DNA from: Apostichopus japonicus
Lineage: Eukaryota > Echinodermata > Holothuroidea > Aspidochirotida > Stichopodidae
Length of the DNA stretch: 60,000 nt
Assembly (NCBI RefSeq): GCF_037975245.1
Contig: NC_092571.1
Span: 22,451,564-22,511,563, forward strand
Reading direction: 5' to 3'
In this document: one piece after another, positions 33,191 to 60,000 of the stretch
Position numbering within the stretch: position 1 is the stretch's first letter
Layout: each line of letters starts with the position of its first letter
Made by a program: the position numbers and the translations under genes
Notes under the pieces: generated by a model
Seen by the model: only the letters and a program-made list of their open reading frames with translations
Databases searched by the model: none
What the model was told of the DNA's origin: nothing

Positions 33191-33984
33191 AATAATTCTG
33201 ACAATTTTTTCTTTTTGGTGGGGCGGCACGGACAAAATGTCGGCTCCCTCCCCCTATCAACACTATATTGGCCAGGGATATATGCCATACAAAAATGTTC
33301 TCTAAACTTTAAAGGCTGGGGTCACTGATGTTCCCCGGCCCGGGGCTTACCTCTTCTCTCAGCTGTCACTGGTAGGAAGATATTCCGTAATTGTTTTCAC
33401 CAGTAATATTATGGATTTTCATTGTAAAGACAGTAGTAAATGCTTTTATTTGGACAAAGGGTTTTAGTAAGGGATGGCGCGTTTGTCTCACTCAGTAAAC
33501 AATAGAAAAACAAAGAAAAGTGTAATCAACCAAAATAAAATAAGTAAAGAGTAAAAAACAGGAGACGGCAATTTTTGTTAATAGTTTGTTTGGCAATTAT
33601 TGCTAATAATGACGTCATTGTTAGTAAATATTGAATCGGTTTTCTGTTGTTAGTATGGAAATGTTACCCGGAAGCGAGTACTATTGCTTTAAGATAGTCA
33701 TTATCATAAAATTAGCATCTGCTTTCAGTGGTAAGTAACAACATATGTCATGTAAATTATGCATTTTGACAAGAGAGAGGTTTACAGTTTCAGAAGCAAA
33801 AAACAAAAAGCAGATAAAACCCTCTCGTCTAGGCAAATAAGTCCATAACAGCGAAAATTTCCTCGAAAAGTGCAAACGATCTATATCTTTACTTTTCAGA
33901 CACCTGAAAAAGTTTTGTATTCCATATATGGGCATCTAGTATGGTCAAAGGTTATTTCGAGCGGCCTAACATTGCACACACAAA

Positions 33985-34103
33985 TTGCCCGGAACAGCGG
34001 AAGTGAGACTAGGGAGGTGGATTTACAACCACAATCTGAATCGTTTCACCAGTTTTATCTCTGTTAAGAACTTCGTTCGATCCCGATTACATAACCAGAG
34101 AAA

Positions 34104-34106
<3 letters not shown>
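33985..34106 (+). promoter_or_regulatory. Candidate CAPZB 5' UTR and ATG-only first exon
   Basis: CAPZB exon 2 starts with codon 2 (S) in phase 0, so exon 1 must end in ATG directly at a donor. An ATG at 34104-34106 followed by gtactt fits. Just upstream, cggaagtg at 33998-34005 resembles an ETS-family core-promoter site, with a related ccggaag at 33668-33674. Other ATG-GT pairs exist in the 2.4 kb before exon 2, so this placement is tentative. Confidence 0.35.
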
Positions 34107-52765
<18,659 letters not shown>

Positions 52766-54790
52766 TCCATCTCAGAGATCATCATGTAAAAATTCTTTCT
52801 CTTCCTCCCTCTCCTACGCTTCCAATTCCTCTGTGGTTCACAGAGAATTCTGGGAGTTAAGTTGCCATGGTGACCAGGTATCGATTCATCGGTCGGTCGG
52901 GGTTAGAAAATGAGCCCTGGGGTTGTTGATAAAATGTCACAGAGAAATTCCTTCGGAAAGCCTTATAGATCAAGGAGAAAATGATTGCGCTCGGGGAATT
53001 TGAAAACACATGGCCGTTGTGTAATTTCCAAATAGTTGGTCATATCTCTCGTACAGACACTTGGATGGTTTTCGATAAATATGTTGTTCGTCAGAGTTAA
53101 TTTGTAGCACATATATCATCCTGGGTTGTCATGGAGACATGTTTTTTGAATAATACGTGGAGCAGTAGACCGTGATTCATGGTGAGATTTCAGTTCTAAT
53201 CTTGCCTCGGAGAAAAGGAGTATGAGTGGTGTTTGAAGTTTATAACGGAAAAAGCCTCGGTTTCCCATTCCTCTGGTATTAATTGAAAACTAAAGAAGAA
53301 ATAAACTCTTTCTTCTTTCAAGGTTGAAATGTTGACAGGCTTTTCAGTGTTAAATATATTTCTGGTGGTAAATCTACAATAGCTAATCTTCATCTTTAAA
53401 TAAAATGGATCTGTGTTAGTATCCGTGCTGCCGGTACGATGCATTATCGGTGTCGGTTTAAGTCACTATAACTTCCCGGGATGGGGAGGGGGGGGAGATT
53501 TTTTGGGGGGGATGGTGAATGTGGGTGGGTGGAGGAAAGGGTATGGCAAGGGGGTGAGTAGGATTTGTGTCTCCCACAAGGGTTAGAGCTTGTAGAGTAT
53601 AAAATCCACACACACAGTCACAATAAATGAAAACTGATTTGAAGTTGTGTCCTGGCTTGAACACAATATGTAAATATATTTGGAAGCATGAAGATTGCAC
53701 AAGAGCACTTTCGGTTTGGACGGGAGTACCCTTGCAAGTCACTCTCAACTATACTTGAAAACGGAAACTAAAAAAAAAGTACTAAATAATAGGCATGAAA
53801 AATGTCCCTAAAAGCTTAAAACCGTTGCCTTTTCATGATATCTTTGGTTGTTTACTAACCCCATCCTTACCCTCCCCCCCTTACATTTTTCAACATGGGC
53901 AACCCCTTAACAAATGAAGTCATCACCTGCAAAGGTACTTGGAGGTATAGTAACAGGGTTCTTTTGCTACGATTTGACTTTATGCAGACCCTCTTTGGAA
54001 GACTATAGTCATCATATGATATCATTTAGCAATATTAGGTAATCGTGTGTTAAGTAAGGCATACATGCATTACATTACATAGTAAAGAGTAGCCTTACTG
54101 GTGACAGAGATGACAAGAGTTTATTTATGTGTCTGTTGTTTGTTGAAGATCTCGGAAACAAAATGTCACCGAGTCAAACTATATCCCATTTAGAGAACAT
54201 CCATTCCTTTCCACTTCCGATTGGGTATCAGAAACGTTATCCTCACTCCGCAAGGATGTAAGGTAGTATATGACCCTCAGTAGTAGGTCAGATGTATCAT
54301 ATACATGGTAGGTAGAAACAAATAATAACATAGGCTGGATAGTTTAGTCTGAAAAATCAGGACTGGCATCGTAAAGAAATCGTATGTCTTAATTTCCATT
54401 CATAAAGATTCTTTTATTATGCAATAGCTTTTAAAAAAAAAGAAGAAAAAAAAGAAGAACAATTAAACTGATATCTTTGTTGTTCGACATTTTTAGTAGC
54501 TGTTTTTCGACTTTTCGATAGTTACACAATACTCAGTTTAAAGCCTGTCTGTATCTCACTTGTTTCATTATTTTCAAGGGAATTCAACTGTATTTTCAAG
54601 GGAATTCAACTGGTGATGTGCAAAAAACATCTAAAGTGTAAACCATGTCATCCGAGACAAACCAGATTCCTTATTTACAGAGAGAGCAGAACTTCTTTAA
54701 CCCCTTTCAAATTTATTTTCACGAAAGGTTTCATTAAATGCAAATAAAGTTTTACAGGTGTAATAAATTATGAAAATGGTTTATTATGTA
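52766..54790 (+). other. Presumed CAPZB 3' UTR
   Basis: Follows the taa at 52763-52765. AATAAA occurs at 54743-54748, with further AATAAA copies around 53300, 53625 and 54762, so the UTR may be 0.6-2.0 kb long. The end is not resolved. A 22-bp direct duplication (ttcaagggaattcaactg) lies near 54573-54612. Confidence 0.4.
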
Positions 54791-57700
54791 CACGTCCTGT
54801 TGTTTTCTCGTAATTAAAGAATATACGTTTACGTTCATTTTTGTTAACGGGGTAACTGGCTGTATATGGCTGCTTCATTGTTCACGCAAGATCTATGCTG
54901 GATATTTGATGGAGCGTTCACACCAGATCTATAAAGTATTAGTTTGATCGGTAAACTAGTATTAATGGCTGTTGTAACATTTGGTTATTCCTGAATGGTG
55001 AAGAATTGCTTCGTGAGTTACTGTTAATACCGGTCTTTTGGTTGTGGCTTCATTGATGGTGTATGTAATTTGAAAAGGGGGGCTGTTTATGTACCAGCTC
55101 AGAAAATACTTAATATGCTCAAATTATCATTATCTAAGCCCCCTCCCAGAAAAAACACTTTCTTTGATAAATAATAAATAATTTGCTTGATTTTCATAGT
55201 AGTTTGCGGGAATTGGGTGCACGTGGTTGCAGAAATGGAGTAGCGGCGTCTTCTTGTGAATATTTTGTATCTACCCTCAAGCTCTAACACCCTGTTTGCT
55301 TCATCATTTTGTAGCTATGAATTATCAGCCGTAGAAAAAAAAAAGCTGAACAAACCATTAACATTTTTTAGTTTTCTGTATAAACCATTTTAGAACCAAT
55401 TGAAATTATGATATCATTGAAGAAAACCAGCTGGAAGTGTTTGGTTTTTGTTGACACAGCCTGTATAGACTCTTCTGTATATGACCAATCCTAACACAGG
55501 AACAAAACTGAGAAAGCCCCCTCCCCAGCCCCTAAACGTCGGCCCTTGAAACATCTACAATTGTTATACCCACTTTGCATCTACTGCATGGTAGTCCTTT
55601 TGTCATTGAAATGGAATTTATGACCCTCCCTCCCCCTCCTCCCCCTACAATGAGGAATTGTCCTTTCAGCTTTTTATTTCATAGGGGGGGGGTGGTTGGA
55701 GAACAAATTGTATATTTGATGGTCACTTTTGACACTTATCCCCCCCCCCCATCCTAAGAATTCCAGGTCACACCAATACTGGTGGTCACTTCACTGTTGT
55801 TGCTTTACTTCCTAAAAGATCATTACCAGCTCCTCAAATTTATTCCAATGTTGTTGTTTTTTCTTCCAGAAAATGATAGTTCTTCAGGGGTTTAATTAAT
55901 TAATTAGTTATTGCTCGGTATTGCATTATTAACCTCAACAGATGAGCCTAGACAAGTGGGAACCAATTTATTGTAATTTATGGTGATTCGTAATTGAAGA
56001 CGTATAGTAGTTGGTCATTTCTGCTCGTTTCGTTTTAGTATAAACCTTTTTTTTTCTTTCTATGTTTTCAGCAAAGCAGAATATTGTATTATGGATTTGG
56101 CTACAAAAGTATAAATTTTTGCAACTAAACAATATAAACTTATTTGTTATGTTTTTCTGTCTTGTTTCAAAATATCCTCTCTTCTCCTTTCCACTCCTCT
56201 TTCATTCATATATTTGAATATTCAGTAGGTCATGAATAATCAAAATAAAAAAAAAAATAAAAAAAAAAAAACAAAAGTATTGTCAAACTGACAATCAGAT
56301 ACACGCTGATTGATTCCTCTTCAAATTTGGTGTTGTTTATAAAATAATGAAAAGAGTAATTTCTGTGGATAGAATGAATTGTTTCAGCATTGACATAAAA
56401 CAAAATAAAACAAAATACCAAATAAGTTTTCAAGTTATTGTATTCCATACATTTAGTTACTTGTGTGGATGCTTACAAAACAAAACAATTTGAAGTATTA
56501 TACACATTTGGCGCCAACATGATTTTGAGTTTCCCTTGAATACAATTCAATCTTCTGTTGCATTTTCCTTAAAAGAAAAAGAGAGTGTAGAACTTCTTTT
56601 TGCTAACAACTTAAGCCTAATTACTAACACTAGTTCTTAATGAAATATATTTACATAATATAAATCATATTTTGAAGTCAGTGAGAAATGATCTGATGAT
56701 AGCAAACTTTTCCTTTTTGAAATTAATGCTTGGAAAATGTTCACTATTAAGTGACTTAAAAAGAGGTCTAAGTAAAATAAAAATACAATTTAAACAAACA
56801 TTTATCGTATCCCATTTAAGCATAAACATTTATCTTGTCCTTTCAGGAACTCTTTTCAATTACAGTGACTTCTTCACCTCGTATGTATTATATTAATTTA
56901 CTTGTTTTTAACCTTTAAGTCAAGAGTAATGAAACATAATCGCAAGACAAAATTTTTAGGACTGAATTAATTTGTGGTGCTATGTGGGCTCACAAATTTA
57001 CACCAAACAGTAATAATAACCCAACAGTCAGTTGTTAAACAGTTATAACAAAAAGGTGCCTATTTCTGCAAACCGTTGATATGCTTACAATAAAATAAAA
57101 CATGAAGCAATAAAGGAAAATAAAATCCTTTACAGCATAGCAATAAAAAACATGCAATCTTGTGTTTTTATCTTTTTTTTCTCAAAAAGACAGAAATTTA
57201 ATAAATGCTGAAATTTTATAAACAATGACAATAATTATCACCAATGGATTTCCTTAATTTCCTTCGTTATCAACAATCCATTTAAACAACAAAAACTACT
57301 ACTTTTGATATACATATTCATGAATGCATATTCATGATTGCATATTCATTAATGCATATTAATGATATGCATATTCATATCATTACAATATGTATTCTTC
57401 ATGCACCCGGATATGATGAGTTTTAATATATATTGATGACTTTGCATGTTGTCCCAGCTTGAGTACATTGAAAAAAGTTTAATATGCAGCCAATTTCTTG
57501 TCAACGTTAACATAATTTGGGTTGCAAAACTAGGACAATTGCAGAACCTGTGCAAAGTTTGCAAAACATGGCAAGTATAAAAGAAGGCCCGAGATGGTAG
57601 TCGAGATTTAACTATAAAAAAAGGAAATTTCAATCTTCTTCTCATTACTACTACAACTTCCGAGTATAAATTAAAAAATACTTTTTTTGGAAGTATCATA

Positions 57701-58640
57701 TTAAAAATAAAAACCAAATAAAGCCAAACAAATACATCTAAACATATTCAACATAAACATATGCAACATATGCAAATGCAACAGAATTAAAGGACCAGTG
57801 AATAATTTATCCACTGTTTGCATAACAAAATGGTCAAATTCATATATACAAGATGCACAGTAACAACAATATTTACACAGAATTTAGAGACTTCAACAAT
57901 TGCTTTGCAAAATTTGAACACTTAACTTATTCCTAGAGCACAGCATAATGTCATTGCACTATAAAATACACAACCATAGGGGGTTACCCCCCCCCCATTC
58001 CTTGCCTCGTAATGCCTGTTCTGTTGTCACCCCAAGGGCACACTTGTTACAGAAGCATATCCCCCATAACTTCAGCACAAAGGAATTGTTAAGCTTCTAA
58101 AAGAATCTTTTTGCATCATATCGCTACTTTGTAGAAATTTTGACCAAATACACCAAGTTTTGTTCAAAATGAGTTTCCATTGATCAAACTAAGACCCACT
58201 TCCGAGAAATTTAAAGATGCTTTAAAGTAGCAAATTATAACAATTCGACTTCTTCCTGTCAGACAAAATCGTGTTTTATTACGTTGATGTCATCTACACG
58301 TAAGCCATAGAGAAACTCGGTGTCAAACACGAAAATGTTAATCACGGTTATCTGGAATAAAAACTGCCAGAGTTTGTAGTAAATTGTAGCAAGATTTATA
58401 TGGCATGTAAGAAAGACAAAATGCTAAACAGAACCAGCAGTTTTATTCTTTATTTTGCTTTCTTTCATAAAGATGTACCTTTTACAGAAGGAAATGCATT
58501 CCAAGATCATGTTAATATTTCTTGTTAACTCTGCCATACTAGATGCCAAACCATATGCACTGGTTGACAGCTACGGTTACAACTCTACTAAGCCCTACCA
58601 CAGGTTAACTTCAAAAATGGTTATACCAGTCAAAAATGTG
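54791..58640. other. Convergent intergenic region between CAPZB and LIG3
   Basis: AT-rich DNA without recognisable exons. Features seen are poly-C/poly-G runs near 55620-55750, an A-rich stretch near 56247-56272, and a 14-16-bp AT repeat at 57312-57382. Confidence 0.5.
57312..57382. repeat. catattcatgaatg-type short tandem repeat
   Basis: Five imperfect units of gcatattcatgaat(t/g) with internal palindromes. A similar attcat-rich array lies at the left edge of the window (30-125). Confidence 0.75.
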
Positions 58641-58651
58641 ATACAAAGAAA

Positions 58652-58657
58652 TTTATT
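58652..58657 (-). terminator. Candidate polyadenylation signal of LIG3
   Basis: TTTATT on the plus strand is AATAAA on the minus strand, about 200 bases after the LIG3 stop codon. It is the nearest canonical signal, though others follow further downstream. Confidence 0.35.
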
Positions 58658-58858
58658 CTTGTTTTATGAATAAATAGCAATGATGGTTATATTACACCAC
58701 AATTTTATCAACAAAAGAAAAGAATTGTTCTTGCCTACTTTACGACAAGTCAATAATATTTCCACCAATGAGAGGTCATTTAGTATCTGAAAGGAAGTTG
58801 GCCAGGTAGAGAATGTTAATTATTGCTATCTAGGCATACCCTCTCCTTACTGTATGAG

Positions 58859-59801
58859 TCATTCTGGAACCAGAGTTCGTTTTTCGATGCACTTCCATAA
58901 CCACTTACTGGTGACCAATTTCTGTTCGCTATCGTGCTAAGAGGAGAGAGAAAAATCAGGTGTCAATATTTTAAAACAATAAAGGAAGCAAAACATAAAT
59001 GTGATCTTGTTTATTAAATAAAACAATGCCACCTAAATAAGAAGATATGAAAATATATAGCAATTGGGTAGCTTCCATATCAAGCAGTGTACTGAAACGA
59101 ATTGTTAGCTTCCAGCTGAAGTTGAGGCTATTCACTTATGCAGTGATCCTCAGGGGCGAAAGATTTACAATCTGAACGGATGTTGAAGGAGATTAAACCT
59201 AGATAGTTTTACAACAACATTTCAAATAGGAAACTGCAACATTTACAACCAATTAGTTTAATAGAAAAATAATGCCTTTTAATACCTGCAGAGCTTTTAA
59301 GTAACGAATGGCCTCATGGAACTGATGACAAATTGCTTTGGTATTCAACTCAGAATTTTACCCCCTCTCCCCTCCCCAAGCCTAACCCCTCCCCAAGCCA
59401 AACCCCTCCCCCATCTACAACTAGTTTAAGAACCACCAGTAAGAAAATTCCAAAATAGTCTTGACAAATTTGACCCCCTTTCCAGTTTTATGCTACTACA
59501 AAGATCAATGATTTGTCCTGCCTCCATAAAAGCTTACCTCACACCCTGTGTTGGAATATTTAAATAATGCTTTAGCAGCTGAGATCGACATGCATTCATA
59601 TGCAGAGTAAACATTTGGCACAAACATGAATTATATCTTTACCTTTCCATGTCCGTCACGTACAACATGTGTCGCATTCGACTTGCCCAAGTCATCCACA
59701 GCGTCCCCATCGTATGCGATGATGTAACGCTTGAGTTTCTCCTCGTGTTGCGTGCCTTTGGGAACGTGAATCACCATCCCGGTAAAAACGTTTGGAAGTC
59801 C
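58859..59801 (-). CDS. LIG3: DNA ligase III, C-terminal BRCT domain (last two coding exons)
   Basis: Exons 59801-59643 (53 codons) and 58936-58859 (25 codons plus stop) join in phase 0; the acceptors are gatctcag and cctcttag, and the donor between them is gtaaag. The peptide contains FTGMVIHVP, LKRYIIAYDGDAVDDL, SNATHVVRDG and, in the last exon, QKLVTSKWLWKCIEKRTLVP. This matches the end of human LIG3, whose BRCT reads IFTGVRLYLP, RRYFVAFDGDLV, SATHVL and WIWACIRKRRLV, better than the related XRCC1 BRCT. The tryptophan of the WLWKC helix is the usual BRCT core residue. The domain docks LIG3 onto XRCC1 for base-excision and single-strand-break repair. The catalytic part lies to the right of the window. 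The main alternative is another BRCT repair protein. Confidence 0.85.
58937..59642 (-). other. LIG3 last intron
   Basis: 705-bp GT-AG intron separating the two BRCT exons. It contains a C-rich repeat of cccctccccaagc(c/t)aa near 59362-59412 and no other feature. Confidence 0.8.
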
Positions 59802-60000
59802 CTGAGATCAAGTAAAATAGAAACATTGTTTATCTTTTTAATTGATCGGTTTTGCATCAATTCAAATTCTCTCGTTCAGTTTTGTTGCTTTGAGTCACGT
59901 CAGACGCTGAATTAAATGGTAAGCATTGTATCATATTTGGTATGTAACTTGCTGTGTATAAATTAAGGAGAGTTAATTGAAGAATACAGTTTCTCGTTTT

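Larger units (their letters stand above)
27856..33600. other. Intergenic region between the sulfoquinovosidase gene and CAPZB
   Basis: No host exon is recognised here. Contents are the palindromic MITE, poly-G runs (28910, 29160), a TTAA-type element relative, two minisatellite arrays (29900-30365 and 30915-31450), AT-rich simple repeats near 30720-30850 and a decayed LINE (32266-33190). Confidence 0.55.

Noticed and set aside
59643-59801. XRCC1 as the identity of the BRCT exons
   Set aside because: The FTG, AYDGD and ATHV residues and the short tail after the final tryptophan helix fit the LIG3 C terminus better, although a database search would settle it.

Overview
The window is nuclear DNA of an animal: long AT-rich introns with GT-AG junctions, conserved metazoan genes, and a heavy load of small DNA transposons, minisatellites and non-LTR retrotransposon scraps. 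The gene content (a Sec62 with a long acidic tail, F-actin capping protein beta, a DNA ligase III carrying a C-terminal BRCT domain, and a bacterial-type sulfoquinovosidase) fits a marine invertebrate. An echinoderm is my best guess, but that is inference.

Layout. (1) 1-4.7 kb, + strand: the last three coding exons of SEC62 and its presumed 3' UTR; the 5' exons lie to the left of the window. (2) 5.0-16.6 kb: transposon territory. A 7.0-kb hAT-like element (5705-12699, 8-bp target duplication) has been invaded by a younger 5.1-kb fold-back element (6708-11852) whose long inverted arms are built of ~300-bp tandem repeats around a central ORF. A TA microsatellite, a 74-bp tandem array and a 484-bp hAT MITE follow. 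(3) 16.95-25.92 kb, - strand: a complete five-exon gene for a secreted or lysosomal GH31 sulfoquinovosidase of 707 residues, with all five sulfonate-pocket residues and both catalytic aspartates; its 5.2-kb first intron is packed with transposons. (4) 26-33.6 kb: intergenic, with another hAT element, a palindromic MITE, two minisatellite arrays and a decayed LINE. (5) 34.1-52.8 kb, + strand: CAPZB, the actin capping protein beta subunit, complete from codon 2 in eight exons, with a candidate ATG-only first exon. (6) 52.8-58.8 kb: CAPZB 3' UTR and AT-rich intergenic DNA. (7) 58.86-60 kb, - strand: the last two coding exons of DNA ligase III (BRCT domain), converging on CAPZB.

The four host genes have unrelated jobs (ER protein import and ER-phagy, sulfoglycolipid breakdown, actin dynamics, DNA strand-break repair) and do not form a pathway. 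The most unusual gene is the sulfoquinovosidase, because this GH31 branch is known mainly from bacteria that degrade the plant and algal sulfolipid SQDG. The most unusual mobile structure is the tandem-repeat fold-back element.
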